This document shows positions 18,185-28,065 of a stretch of DNA of 64,000 nucleotides, in pieces. Source of the stretch: Andreesenia sp964489735 (lineage in GTDB: Bacteria > Bacillota > Clostridia > Tissierellales > Gottschalkiaceae); NCBI GenBank assembly GCA_964489735.1, contig CAZBAL010000008.1, positions 3,942-67,941 on the forward strand. The letters are read 5' to 3'. The position numbers and the translations under genes are program-made. The number at the start of each line of letters is the position of its first letter. Position 1 is the stretch's first letter. The notes under the pieces are model-generated. The model was not told the origin of the DNA, did no database searches, and saw nothing but the letters and a program-made list of their open reading frames with translations.

Positions 18185-19051
18185 ATGAAGATAAATATAA
18201 TAACTGATACATGTGGGGATTTGACACATGAAATGGCGGAGGAATATGGCATAGATCTTGTGCCTATTCTAGTTTATGATGATGAAGACAATGTCTTTGA
18301 AGATAGATTCACTATTCAGCCAGAGGAGATTTACAGAGAAATGAGAGCAGGAAAAATGTTCAGAACTGCTCAGGTTCAGCCGATAATGTTTCAGGAGAAG
18401 TTCAAGGAGTGTGCAGAAAAAGGTGAAGCCTGTCTTTCTATCAGTTTTTCATCTGGGCTATCAGGAACATATCAGACTTCTATGCTTATAAAGAATGAGA
18501 TTTTAGAGGGGTATCCGGATGCGAAGATTGAAGTGGTGGATACTAAATGTGTCTCTCTAGGAAGTGGTATGGTTGCGATGTATGCTTCCAAACTCAGAGA
18601 TGAAGGATATGAGCTTGAAGAGATTGTGGAAAAAATAAAAGCATATGCGTCTAATATTGAACATATATTTACTGTTGATGATTTGGATTATCTCTATAAG
18701 GGTGGGAGACTCAACAAAGCATCAGCTGTAGTTGGAAATCTGCTGAAAGTCAAGCCTATACTGGAATCTATAGATGGTAAGCTTGAAGTAACTGAAAAAG
18801 AGAGAGGAAGAAAGAAATCACTTAAAAGACTTGTTGAAAAGATGGGTGAGATGGGTAAGGATTTAGATAAGCAGACCGTATATATTGTCCACGCTGACGC
18901 GTTATCAGATGCAGAAGATCTTAAGCAGATGATAGAGGAAAAATATAGTGTCAAAGAAACCGTAATTAAATGTCTAGGTTCTGCGATAGCAACGCATACA
19001 GGACCAGGTCTGGCAGCGGTGGTTTTTTCAAAGGAGTATATAGAGATATAG
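18185..19051 (+). CDS. DegV-family fatty-acid-binding protein
   Basis: A 288-residue DegV protein; members bind a fatty acid and in some bacteria act as FakB, presenting it to the kinase FakA. Conserved marks are IITDTCGDLTHEMAEEYGIDLVPI at the N-terminus, SFSSGLSGTYQTS near 92, VDTKCVSLGSG near 121 and TGPGLAAVVF near the end. GGAAGTGA precedes the ATG. The gene is followed by tetR; no fakA is nearby. A second degV lies at 24709. Confidence 0.9.
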   Translation: MKINIITDTCGDLTHEMAEEYGIDLVPILVYDDEDNVFEDRFTIQPEEIYREMRAGKMFRTAQVQPIMFQEKFKECAEKGEACLSISFSSGLSGTYQTSMLIKNEILEGYPDAKIEVVDTKCVSLGSGMVAMYASKLRDEGYELEEIVEKIKAYASNIEHIFTVDDLDYLYKGGRLNKASAVVGNLLKVKPILESIDGKLEVTEKERGRKKSLKRLVEKMGEMGKDLDKQTVYIVHADALSDAEDLKQMIEEKYSVKETVIKCLGSAIATHTGPGLAAVVFSKEYIEI

Positions 19052-19109
19052 CATTTATAAATATAATATATATTATTGGAATTAAATAAATTATAAGGAG
19101 TGAAGAAAA

Positions 19110-19751
19110 ATGCCTAAAGACACTTTTTTTAATCTACCAGAAGACAAACGCAACAGAATAATTGAGGCTTCAATGGATGAGTTTTCTGCTAATTCATACG
19201 AAGTTTCAAGTATTAATCAGATTGTAAAAAACTCCAATATTGCAAAGGGAAGTTTCTATCAGTACTTCGAAAATAAAGAGGATTTGTACCAGATGATAAT
19301 TGAGTTATGTGGTGATATTAAAAATGAATACATCTCTAGAGTCCTTAATCGAGCGGAATATATGAATTTTTTCGATAAACTCACAGAGCTTTATAAGTCT
19401 ATAATTTCTTTTTCAGAGGACAACGAGAGAGTTTCAAGCATAATAACTCATCTTTACAGAATTGATGATATTGAATTCAGAAATGAGCTTATAGAGGCAT
19501 CGGGAATTTCATCTATGAAGCTTTTTGATGAGATAGTTGAACAGGGACAGAGTGAAGGTGAAATCAAAAAATCTATGGATTCATCGTTCTTATCAGCATT
19601 TTTATATGATGTGTCAATGTTTATAATTGAATATAGAGAAGGCCAGGGAAAATTGTTCAATTATGAAGATATGATAAATACAGTTGTTGGAGTGCTTAAG
19701 TCTGGAATGAAACCAGGCAAAAGAAATAAAGGGTTTATGAATTTATTATAA
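19110..19751 (+). CDS. TetR-family transcriptional regulator
   Basis: A 213-residue regulator with the TetR N-terminal HTH: KDTFFNLPEDKRNRIIEASMDEFSANSYEVSSINQIVKNSNIAKGSFYQYFENKEDLY (about 3-60). The C-terminal ligand domain is unlike any I can name. AAGGAGTG precedes the ATG. It follows degV by 58 bases on the same strand and could share its transcript; DegV and TetR genes adjacent to each other hint at a lipid-related signal, but the target genes are unknown. Confidence 0.88.
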   Translation: MPKDTFFNLPEDKRNRIIEASMDEFSANSYEVSSINQIVKNSNIAKGSFYQYFENKEDLYQMIIELCGDIKNEYISRVLNRAEYMNFFDKLTELYKSIISFSEDNERVSSIITHLYRIDDIEFRNELIEASGISSMKLFDEIVEQGQSEGEIKKSMDSSFLSAFLYDVSMFIIEYREGQGKLFNYEDMINTVVGVLKSGMKPGKRNKGFMNLL

Positions 19752-19819
19752 AAATATCGTTCTGAAAGCACTAAGAGCGATTGAGCTGATTATATGGAGT
19801 TTGTATATTAGCGGATATA

Positions 19820-19848
19820 TTGACAATTTATTGATGTAGTTATAAAAT
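19820..19848 (+). promoter_or_regulatory. promoter of the ileS T-box transcript
   Basis: TTGACA (19820-19825) and TAAAAT (19843-19848) with a 17-base spacer. Confidence 0.65.
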
Positions 19849-19877
19849 GTACTTATATAAATTTAATATTATTTAAA

Positions 19878-20147
19878 GGCTGTGAAGGGACAAGTAGCAA
19901 GATGACTGATCTACAGAGAGATTATAGATGGTGAGATATAATTGGTTAAGATTTTGTGAATATCGACCTGGAGCTGACTATCCGAAAGTAAGTAAGATAG
20001 TACGTTTATAGCGTTAATTGTAATGAGTGACAGAAAACTGGCAGAGTGTGAATTGCTGTATTTTAATTTACATGAATACTGTTTTCTGTAATTTGGGTGG
20101 TAACACGATATTTCGTCCCTAAGTATATACTTAGGGACTTTTTTATA
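19878..20147 (+). promoter_or_regulatory. T-box leader of ileS (isoleucine)
   Basis: Stem I shows GAAGGGACAAGTAGCA, then the ACAGAGAG loop at 19913. Specifier codon ATC (Ile) is at 19962-19964 within GAATATCGACCTGGAG. The antiterminator box GGGTGGTAACACG is at 20095-20107; its TGGT pairs with an ACCA tRNA end as expected for tRNA-Ile. The terminator stem GTCCCTAAG/CTTAGGGAC with T run is at 20115-20144. Uncharged tRNA-Ile should permit read-through into ileS. Confidence 0.93.
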
Positions 20148-20188
20148 ATTTTTTATATTATTTTTCTATTATTGAAAGGGTTGAAAAG

Positions 20189-23100
20189 ATGAAGACATTT
20201 AAAGAGCTATCAAATGCGCCAGTCAAAGAAGTGGAAAAGTCTATTTCTGAGTTCTGGAACGATATAGATCTATTGAAATTGAGCATTGATACTAGAAAAG
20301 ATGCTAAACCGTTTGTGTTCTATGAAGGGCCTCCTACAGCAAATGGAAAGCCTGGAATACACCATGTTATAGCTAGAACACTGAAGGACTCTGTTTGCAG
20401 ACATAAAACTATGCAGGGCTATAAAGTTAAGAGAAAAGCTGGATGGGATACTCATGGACTTCCAGTTGAAATAGAGGTTGAAAAGCAGTTACAGCTTAAG
20501 AACAAGCATGATATAGAGGACTATGGAATTGCTGAGTTCAATAAAAAATGTAAGGAATCTGTTTTCAAATATGAGAGTCTTTGGAGAGATATGACAGACA
20601 GAATGGCATATCTGATAGACTTAGACAATCCTTATATCACACTTGAAAACGACTATATAGAATCTGTTTGGTGGATACTGAATAAATTCTTCAAAGAAAA
20701 CTATATATATGAAGGACATAAGATACTTCCTTATTGTTCAAGATGTGGAACAGGACTTGCAAGTCACGAGGTTGCTCAAGGATATGAAGAAATAAAGACT
20801 AATACTGTTATAGTGAAGTTCAAGAGAAAAGATGCAGATGAATATTTCTTGGTTTGGACTACTACTCCTTGGACTTTACCTTCGAATGCAGCTCTTACTG
20901 TAAATCCAAAAGAGGCTTATCTGAAAGTTAAATCGGATGAGACTGTTTATTATGTGGAGAAAACTCTAGCTTCTGAAGTGTTTGGAGATAACGAGTATGA
21001 GATAATTGAAGAGCTTAAAGGAGAAGAACTTGAAGGGATAGAGTATGAGCAGCTGATGCCGTTTGTAAAAGCGGATAAGAAAGCTTTCTATGTGACATTA
21101 GGAGATTATGTTACTACTGAAGATGGTACTGGTATAGTTCATACTGCACCTGCATTTGGTGAGGATGACTATAACCTTGGAAGAAAATATGATTTACCAG
21201 TGCTTCAGCCTGTAAATGAAGATGGAAAATTTGTTGAGACTCCATGGAAAGATATGTTCGTAATGGATGCGGATTTAGAAATAATTAAATGGCTTGCTGC
21301 AGAGGATAAGCTGTTTAAAAAGCAGAGAATAGAACATAATTATCCTCACTGCTGGAGATGTAAGACACCACTTCTTTATTATGCAAAGCCAAGCTGGTAT
21401 ATTGAAATAACTAAAATTAAAGACAAGCTTATAGAGAACAACAACGGGGTAAACTGGTTCCCTGATTATGTTGGTGAGAAGAGATTTGGAAACTGGTTAG
21501 AAAACCTGAATGACTGGGCAATTTCGAGATCGAGATACTGGGGTACACCACTAAATATCTGGAGATGTAGTTGCGGTCATTTAGAATCGGTAGCATCTAG
21601 AGAAGAACTTGCTGAAAAAGCTATTGAAGATATAGATCCTAAGACAATAGAACTTCACAGACCTTATGTTGATGATGTTCATATGAAATGTGAGAAATGT
21701 GGAGAGACAATGTCGAGGGTAGAAGATGTTGTTGACGTTTGGTTTGATAGTGGATCTATGCCGTTTGCACAACAGCATTATCCGTTTGAAAATAAGGAAG
21801 AATTTGAAGAGCAGTTCCCGGCAGATTTCATATGTGAAGGTATCGACCAGACTAGAGGATGGTTTTACTCGCTAATCGCTATATCGACATTTGTGACAGG
21901 GAAGTCACCATATAAGAATGTATTGGTAAATGACCTGATTCTAGACAAAGAAGGAAAGAAAATGTCTAAATCCAGAGGAAATACTGTAGACCCATTTGAA
22001 CTTTTTGATAAATATGGCGCAGACGCCCTTAGATGGTATCTGCTGTTCGTATCACCTCCATGGTCACCAACTAGATTTGATGAAGACGGTATAAAAGAAG
22101 TTATGTCTAAGTTCTTTGTAACTATAAAGAATGTTTACAACTTCTTCTCGCTTTATGCAAATACTGATGATATAAATCCTAGAGAGTTTGAAATAGCTGA
22201 ACAGGATAGACCGGAGCTTGATAGATGGATACTTTCTAAGTACAACTCTCTGGTTAAAGAAGTAGAAGCATCGTTTGAAGTTTTCGATATGACTAAGATA
22301 GTTAGAAATATTCAGGATTTCATAAATGAAGATCTTTCAAACTGGTATATCAGACGTTCTAGAAGAAGATTCTGGGATACTGAGCTGACAGATGATAAGA
22401 AAGCTGTTTACAGAACGACTTATGAAGTCCTAGTTGGAATATCTCAACTTATAGCACCGTTTGTTCCTTATATATCTGAAGAACTATACCAGAACCTGAC
22501 TGGAGAAAAATCGGTTCATTTAAGTGAATATCCTAAGTCAAATGAAGCGTTCATAGATAAAAGAATAGAAGAGAGAATGGACTTGATAAGAGATTTAGTA
22601 AAACTTGGAAGAGCTGCTAGAGAGGCAGAGAGAATCAAAGTTAGACAGCCTATCCAGAAGGTTATGGTGGATGGAAGCTATGAGGATCTTATAGGGGATT
22701 TGACTCCGCTTATCCAGGAAGAGCTTAATGTTAAAGAAGTTGTATTCTCTAAAGACTTAACTGAGTATATGAACTTCAATCTAAAGCCTAATTTCAGAGA
22801 AGCTGGACCTAAGCTAGGTTCTAAGATTAAAGACTTTGGAAAAGCATTGGCTTCGCTTGATGCATCGGTTGCAGCTCCTAAGCTTGAGGCTGGAGAGAGC
22901 ATAATGCTAGATTTAGCTGGTGAAGAGTTTGAAGTGGACAATTCGCTTGTTATGGTTAATATAGAAGCTAAGGAAGGCTTCAATGTGTCTATGGAGAACA
23001 ATATCTTTATCATATTAGATACAGTATTGAATCAGGATCTTTTAGATGAAGGATATGCTAGAGAATTCATTTCTAAGATTCAGCAGATGAGAAAGAATAA

Positions 23101-23290
23101 TGGATACGAGATGATGGATAATATCAAGATAGAGTATAATTCGGATTCAGTAGTGGAAAAAGCTATAGAAGACTTTAAAGATTATATTATGTCTGAGACA
23201 TTAGCAGTAGAAATATCAAAAACTGACAAAGAGTATGAGATAACACAGCTAAACGATAGAGAAGCTGGTATTGAGATACAGAGAATATAG
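20189..23290 (+). CDS. ileS: isoleucyl-tRNA synthetase, type 2 with GxHH signature
   Basis: Class I synthetase of 1033 residues, the length of the long type-2 IleRS rather than the roughly 920 of common bacterial type 1. The HIGH motif position reads Gly56-Ile57-His58-His59 (in ANGKPGIHHV), the swapped GxHH form; KMSKS is at about 591-595. WDTHGLPVEIEVEK, the editing-domain segment, CxxC pairs (CSRCG near 184) and the C-terminal anticodon region are present. Type-2 enzymes tolerate mupirocin, and the GxHH variant has been reported as hyper-resistant. GGGTTGAAAAG precedes the ATG. Expression is under the T-box at 19878-20147. Confidence 0.96.
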   Translation: MKTFKELSNAPVKEVEKSISEFWNDIDLLKLSIDTRKDAKPFVFYEGPPTANGKPGIHHVIARTLKDSVCRHKTMQGYKVKRKAGWDTHGLPVEIEVEKQLQLKNKHDIEDYGIAEFNKKCKESVFKYESLWRDMTDRMAYLIDLDNPYITLENDYIESVWWILNKFFKENYIYEGHKILPYCSRCGTGLASHEVAQGYEEIKTNTVIVKFKRKDADEYFLVWTTTPWTLPSNAALTVNPKEAYLKVKSDETVYYVEKTLASEVFGDNEYEIIEELKGEELEGIEYEQLMPFVKADKKAFYVTLGDYVTTEDGTGIVHTAPAFGEDDYNLGRKYDLPVLQPVNEDGKFVETPWKDMFVMDADLEIIKWLAAEDKLFKKQRIEHNYPHCWRCKTPLLYYAKPSWYIEITKIKDKLIENNNGVNWFPDYVGEKRFGNWLENLNDWAISRSRYWGTPLNIWRCSCGHLESVASREELAEKAIEDIDPKTIELHRPYVDDVHMKCEKCGETMSRVEDVVDVWFDSGSMPFAQQHYPFENKEEFEEQFPADFICEGIDQTRGWFYSLIAISTFVTGKSPYKNVLVNDLILDKEGKKMSKSRGNTVDPFELFDKYGADALRWYLLFVSPPWSPTRFDEDGIKEVMSKFFVTIKNVYNFFSLYANTDDINPREFEIAEQDRPELDRWILSKYNSLVKEVEASFEVFDMTKIVRNIQDFINEDLSNWYIRRSRRRFWDTELTDDKKAVYRTTYEVLVGISQLIAPFVPYISEELYQNLTGEKSVHLSEYPKSNEAFIDKRIEERMDLIRDLVKLGRAAREAERIKVRQPIQKVMVDGSYEDLIGDLTPLIQEELNVKEVVFSKDLTEYMNFNLKPNFREAGPKLGSKIKDFGKALASLDASVAAPKLEAGESIMLDLAGEEFEVDNSLVMVNIEAKEGFNVSMENNIFIILDTVLNQDLLDEGYAREFISKIQQMRKNNGYEMMDNIKIEYNSDSVVEKAIEDFKDYIMSETLAVEISKTDKEYEITQLNDREAGIEIQRI

Positions 23291-23292
23291 TG

Positions 23293-23318
23293 AAAGGGAG
23301 TTTCGACTCCCTTTTTTT
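23293..23318 (+). terminator. Rho-independent terminator of ileS
   Basis: AAAGGGAGT-TTCG-ACTCCCTTT stem-loop with a T run directly after the ileS stop. Confidence 0.92.
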
Positions 23319-23345
23319 CTACAGTGAAAAGGTGATGTGACAGGT

Positions 23346-24689
23346 ATGAAACTTAAAAGAAAGCAAAGACAGGTTATATCGATTTTAGTATTCATATTTA
23401 TTGTAGTTGGAATTATTGCACTTATTAAGACCAAATTTATAGATAACACTAGTACACAGAAAGTCAGCTCTGTAGATAAGAAAAACTCCACTGTAAAAAA
23501 GGATGAGAAAAAAGACGAAAAAAGTGAAGATAATAAAAAAACAAAAAAAGATATCAAGAAGAAACTGAATCTTATCCTGAAAGAAACTATTATGGACACT
23601 TCTAAATATAAGGCAGTGTTTACTGATGATGATATTTATATATCAATTGAAGATATAGTTGGACTTTTAGGCGGTACGCTCCAGTGGAATAGTGAGACAG
23701 ACAGATATATAATAAACTGTTTGGGGACTCATTCTGTTATAGATGTAAAAACTAAGAAGATAACCAATGCCAGAGATGAGATGGTAGATATCAGCATAGT
23801 TGGCGGTGATAGCGATAGAAAGGTATCATTCTATTCGGTTATGAAGAGCTTTGATTATGATGTGAGCAAGTTATACAGTTCTGATTATTATTGGGCTAGA
23901 CCGGTAAACTATGACAGAATGCCTGTGGAAATTGCAAAAAAGTTTAATGATAAAATAGGTATCAAGATAGAAAACTACGCTTCTAAATACAGAAGAGAGC
24001 GAGTTGAATATGAAGCAAAACATCCGGATAAAAAAGAAGAGTATAAGATGAGAGAGATTGATGGTGATAGGGTTATATATCTGACTTTCGATGATGGACC
24101 TAATGAATACACGGAATCGATTATGGATACTCTTAAGCACTATGATGTGAATGGCACTTTCTTTTTTACAGGTAAGAATATTAAAGACGATAAAGATATG
24201 AAAGACCTGGTCAAGAAAGTTTATGACAATGGTAACAGTATAGGGTTACAAGGAATGACGGGCAGAGAAGAAGTATTATATTCTACACCTGATAAATTCC
24301 TTGAGGAGATGAGCACAGAGGAGGAAATGATTAGAAATATTATTGATGTTCCTGTAAAGCTCATAAGACCCATCTATGGAAGTTATCCAAGAATGACGAA
24401 TGCATATAGAGAAATTGCAATAGAAAATGGCTACAGAATTTGGGACTGGGAGGCAGATCCAGGTGATGCATCTGTTTCATATGTTGAGCCTTCTGAAATC
24501 TATGAAAAGGCAATGAAAAGTGTTCCGGAGGAAGGAACGCTCATAATTTTAATGCATTGCAGAAAGGATAATGCATTAGCTCTTCCGTATATACTGGAAA
24601 GCTTAAAAGAAAATGGATATACTTTTGATATAATTACAGATGATTTATATCCTTATAATTTTTGGGGAGATAAAAGAACAGAGACATAG
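23346..24689 (+). CDS. membrane-anchored polysaccharide-deacetylase-like protein
   Basis: A 447-residue protein with one N-terminal membrane segment (about 10-28), a Lys/Glu-rich linker, a stalk-like module (about 75-150) and a C-terminal NodB domain (about 245-435). NodB enzymes remove acetyl groups from GlcNAc or MurNAc in wall polymers. Motif 1 is intact (TFDDGP, Asp249-Asp250), as are IRPIYG and WDWEADPGD. The motif-2 metal-binding HxxxH is missing: the equivalent stretch (about 297-306) reads NSIGLQGMTG. The protein may be inactive or use another metal arrangement. ATG 23346 is preferred to GTG 23337, which is too close to AAGGTGA. Confidence 0.85.
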   Translation: MKLKRKQRQVISILVFIFIVVGIIALIKTKFIDNTSTQKVSSVDKKNSTVKKDEKKDEKSEDNKKTKKDIKKKLNLILKETIMDTSKYKAVFTDDDIYISIEDIVGLLGGTLQWNSETDRYIINCLGTHSVIDVKTKKITNARDEMVDISIVGGDSDRKVSFYSVMKSFDYDVSKLYSSDYYWARPVNYDRMPVEIAKKFNDKIGIKIENYASKYRRERVEYEAKHPDKKEEYKMREIDGDRVIYLTFDDGPNEYTESIMDTLKHYDVNGTFFFTGKNIKDDKDMKDLVKKVYDNGNSIGLQGMTGREEVLYSTPDKFLEEMSTEEEMIRNIIDVPVKLIRPIYGSYPRMTNAYREIAIENGYRIWDWEADPGDASVSYVEPSEIYEKAMKSVPEEGTLIILMHCRKDNALALPYILESLKENGYTFDIITDDLYPYNFWGDKRTET

Positions 24690-24708
24690 TTTAAATGGAG
24701 TTGAGGAA

Positions 24709-25554
24709 ATGGATAAATTAAAGATACTTTTTGACAGTGGCTGTGACTTAAGTGAAGAACAAGCGAAAAAACTGAATGCAGAGATTGTTCCGCTTACGAT
24801 CAGAGTAGAAGACAAGATATTTACAGATGATTACAACATGGATACGAGTGAATTGATTGAGAGTGTAAAGAATGTTTCAGACACTAGTAATCCTCCAGGA
24901 ACTGCGTGTCCATCACCTGATGACTTTAAATCGAAGTTTATTGATGATGGTATGAACTTCGTTGTAACATTATCTGAAAAGCTCAGTGGATCATACAACA
25001 GTGCTATGGTGGCAAAGAATATTTTTGCTGAGGAATCGCCTGAGACATATGTTGATATTATTGACTCTAAGTCTGCTGCATGTGGAGAAGCTTTAGTTTC
25101 CATTGAAATTAACAGGCTTGCTGAACTAGGACTGAGTCCTGAGGAAATATCTGAAAAAATTAGACAGTATGTTGATAATATGAAAACATACTTTATGATT
25201 GATTCTATGGAAAATCTTATGAAAACGGGTAGAATAAGCACGATGAAAGGGAAAGTTGCACAGTTCTTATCAATAGTTCCGATTATGAAGGCTAATGATG
25301 GAGCTATTGAACAGGCTAGCAAAGTGAGAGGAGCAAAGAATGCTTTTCAAAAGCTGGTTGAGATAATAGGAGAGCAGAGTGAGGACGCTGAAGAGAAGAT
25401 ACTTGGGATATCTCACTGCAATGCTCTTGATAAAGCTAAAGATTTGAGAGACAAGGTAAAAGAGTTGTATAAGTTTAAGGATATTATAATATTTGAAACT
25501 AGAGGTATAGCTACTTTCTATGCAGGTGAAGGCGGAATAATAGTATCATTCTAG
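24709..25554 (+). CDS. second DegV-family protein
   Basis: A 281-residue DegV protein with ILFDSGCDLSEEQAKKLNAEIVPLTI at the N-terminus, TLSEKLSGSYNSAMVAKN near 82 and ETRGIATFYAGEGGIIVSF at the end. GGAGTTGAGG precedes the ATG at 24709; an open frame extends back into the preceding gene but has no ribosome site there. It lies 19 bases after the deacetylase-like gene and probably shares its transcript. It is only distantly similar to the degV at 18185, so a different lipid preference is possible. Confidence 0.9.
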   Translation: MDKLKILFDSGCDLSEEQAKKLNAEIVPLTIRVEDKIFTDDYNMDTSELIESVKNVSDTSNPPGTACPSPDDFKSKFIDDGMNFVVTLSEKLSGSYNSAMVAKNIFAEESPETYVDIIDSKSAACGEALVSIEINRLAELGLSPEEISEKIRQYVDNMKTYFMIDSMENLMKTGRISTMKGKVAQFLSIVPIMKANDGAIEQASKVRGAKNAFQKLVEIIGEQSEDAEEKILGISHCNALDKAKDLRDKVKELYKFKDIIIFETRGIATFYAGEGGIIVSF

Positions 25555-25562
25555 TAATACTA

Positions 25563-25613
25563 AACTCCTAGTGAGTTAGATAATCGAATTATCTAACCAA
25601 CTAGGAGTTTTTT
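25563..25613. terminator. bidirectional terminator
   Basis: A long interrupted stem (AACTCCTAGT...ACTAGGAGTT with inner GTTAGATAAT/ATTATCTAAC) with T run on one side and A run on the other. It separates the convergent degV and helicase genes. Confidence 0.88.
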
Positions 25614-25662
25614 GATTTTCTAATATTTGATTTTCATAAAATCTTGGAACCAAATACGGTAA

Positions 25663-27879
25663 TTATTTAACTTTAAATATCAGTTTTTTCTCTATTAAAA
25701 GATCTTTTGAAAAGGATTTGACTCCTTTTTTATTAAAGTCTATCATTATAAAGCTTTTATCTAAATCAACGACTTTTCCATTTCCGAATTTTTTGTGATG
25801 GATAAAGTCTCCTATAGAAAATTCATATGCTTCATTGGGATTGTATTCCTTGTTGGAGCTGTACTCTTTGTTTGTGATTATATTCATAGTTTTCTCAAAA
25901 AAGGCTTTATCAAAATAGGTCGTATTCTTCTCGCTAAGGATTGGCTTAGAGTTGAGATGTCCCTTTTCAGGAGATGATTCTGAGCTTTTTTTAGGGTTTA
26001 CAGCTGTTCTGATATAGTTGAAAAAATCTGATGGAGGAACTAAATTATCGCTCCTCTCTTTATATGTCAGAAGCTGCAGATTCTCTTTTGCTCTTGTCAT
26101 ACCAACATAGAAGACGCGTCTTTCCTCCTCGAGATGTCTATAATCACCATTTCTGTCAGCATCTAGACTGCTGCTCGAAGGAAACTCACCATTTACAAGG
26201 TCTATGATAAATACATTCTCAAATTCAAGCCCTTTGGCTGAATGTATAGTTGATAAAAAAACACCATCATCATTGGAGTTTTGTTTTACTAAATCCTTGA
26301 GGTTTTCAAGCCTGAACAGAAAATCGAGTATGGAGTCTGTTCTGGATGCAAGTATTTTTATTGTAGAGAAATATATGAGGATACTTCCTAGACTCTGACC
26401 CTGAAATTCAGCTCTGCTCTGAAGATGATGCATATATTCCAAGTCGTTTTCTATATAGTTTATTATTTCTATTGGCCTGCTTTTAGCCAGTCTCTTGAAT
26501 TTAATGCCTAAGTTTTTAATATTCTTTTTCTGGAAAGTTTTCATTTCATCATAGTCAGCTAGAATATTGAAAACAGAATCAGAGCTGCTGCTGTTTAATA
26601 CAAAATTCATTGCCTTCTTTGAAATGAATGCATTCATCTTATAGTATATTCTTTCGAAAGCATTTTTATCACTGGCATTTACTATGAGATTGAAAAAAGC
26701 TACTATATCAGAAGTTATCCAGTGATTGAAAAAGTTGAATTTCAAATCTTTAGCTCTAAATCTCAGTCCTTTTCTATCCATGATATCGATCAGAGGTATC
26801 AGTGAAATGTTGTATCTGAACAGAACAGCATTTTCAGATAAATCATCAGAAAGATTTTTCAGTATATGTTCATACTGCTGTTCCTGTGTATTGAATATCT
26901 TTGTAATTATTTCTGTTTTATTACCATTATTTGAATGAAGGTTTTTCTCATATCTGTCTTTATTTTGAGATATGAACTCATTCGATATATCGACTATTGT
27001 CTTTGAAGATCTATAATTTCTGTCCATATGGTATATCTTTGCATCTTTATATTTGTCTTTATAATCCAGCAGATATTGCGGATTAGCTCCTCTAAACCCG
27101 TATATACTCTGATCATCATCTGCAACAATGAAAAGGTTATTATTCGGGTGAGCTAGCTTTTCTATTATTTTATGCTGAACTGTTGATGTATCCTGACCTT
27201 CATCAATCTGTATATATTTATATCTGTTTCTGTATCTATTCAGTATTTCCTGTTCTGAGTTCAGAACATCTAGTGCCATTGTCAGCATATCATCAAAATC
27301 TATGAGTTTATTATTCTTTTTGTACTCTTCATATAGATAGAAGAGCTCCTCAAAATTTGGAATTGATGGACATTTGTATTCACCAGGAGAAATCATCATG
27401 TTTTTCACATAGCTGATACTGCTTATGAGTTCTTCCAGTTTATCATCAGATAAGTAGCCGGAGGAACTGTTTTTATAGATTTCTCTTAAGATTGAGTTGT
27501 GGCTTATATTTCTTGAGCGTTCAATCAAATTATAATTTAAATTGTTAGCAATGAAATAATCTCGCAGCACAAGATAGGAGAAACTGTGTATTGTTGAAAA
27601 CTTAGCATTGATGTTGAATTTCCCAAAGGTATTGTCAAACCTGTTTTCCATATCAATTGCAGAAGCTTTACTGAATGTTATAGATAATATTTCAGACGCT
27701 GGAACTTTTTTTACCAATCTCAGATAAGCAATTCTCGTTATTAAAACGGTTGTCTTACCTGCTCCAGGCACGGCAAGTACAAGCGCAGGACCGTTTAAAT
27801 GTGAAGCGGCTTGTCGCTGATTGGTGTCTAAGCATAGATCCATTTCTTTACTTATCTTATTGAAAAATAGATTTGTCAA
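25663..27879 (-). CDS. UvrD/PcrA-like superfamily 1 DNA helicase
   Basis: ATP-dependent 3'-5' DNA helicase of the UvrD/Rep/PcrA group, about 738 residues. Walker A is VLAVPGAGKTTVL, the Q motif is LDTNQRQAA, Walker B is YIQIDEGQDTS, followed by ADDDQSIYGFRGA, the STIHSAKGLEFENVF motif and VGMTRAKENL. The C-terminus has the PcrA-type GDFIHHKKFGNGKVVDLD module. UvrD-like proteins act in repair and replication restart. The start is uncertain: ATG at 27888 lies right against AAAGG, whereas TTG at 27879 has AAAGGA about eight bases upstream and is preferred. It is not accompanied by ligA, the usual pcrA partner, so I leave the symbol empty. Confidence 0.9.
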   Translation of the reverse strand: MTNLFFNKISKEMDLCLDTNQRQAASHLNGPALVLAVPGAGKTTVLITRIAYLRLVKKVPASEILSITFSKASAIDMENRFDNTFGKFNINAKFSTIHSFSYLVLRDYFIANNLNYNLIERSRNISHNSILREIYKNSSSGYLSDDKLEELISSISYVKNMMISPGEYKCPSIPNFEELFYLYEEYKKNNKLIDFDDMLTMALDVLNSEQEILNRYRNRYKYIQIDEGQDTSTVQHKIIEKLAHPNNNLFIVADDDQSIYGFRGANPQYLLDYKDKYKDAKIYHMDRNYRSSKTIVDISNEFISQNKDRYEKNLHSNNGNKTEIITKIFNTQEQQYEHILKNLSDDLSENAVLFRYNISLIPLIDIMDRKGLRFRAKDLKFNFFNHWITSDIVAFFNLIVNASDKNAFERIYYKMNAFISKKAMNFVLNSSSSDSVFNILADYDEMKTFQKKNIKNLGIKFKRLAKSRPIEIINYIENDLEYMHHLQSRAEFQGQSLGSILIYFSTIKILASRTDSILDFLFRLENLKDLVKQNSNDDGVFLSTIHSAKGLEFENVFIIDLVNGEFPSSSSLDADRNGDYRHLEEERRVFYVGMTRAKENLQLLTYKERSDNLVPPSDFFNYIRTAVNPKKSSESSPEKGHLNSKPILSEKNTTYFDKAFFEKTMNIITNKEYSSNKEYNPNEAYEFSIGDFIHHKKFGNGKVVDLDKSFIMIDFNKKGVKSFSKDLLIEKKLIFKVK

Positions 27880-27917
27880 ACATATCATCCTTTATACTTA
27901 GTTGATAAGTTCATTTT

Positions 27918-27946
27918 ATCATACTTGTTCTATAAATATTTAACAA
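27918..27946 (-). promoter_or_regulatory. promoter of the helicase gene
   Basis: On the minus strand TTGTTA and TATGAT are separated by 17 bases, about 40 bases before the start codon. Confidence 0.5.
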
Positions 27947-28065
27947 TATTAGTGATATAATAGAGTGAAACAATATCTATATATAAATTAAAGAAAAAAT
28001 ACATGATAAATTGTAAAAAAGAGAAATAGAATATTGAGTACAAAACTAATAAGGAAGGCTAGAAA

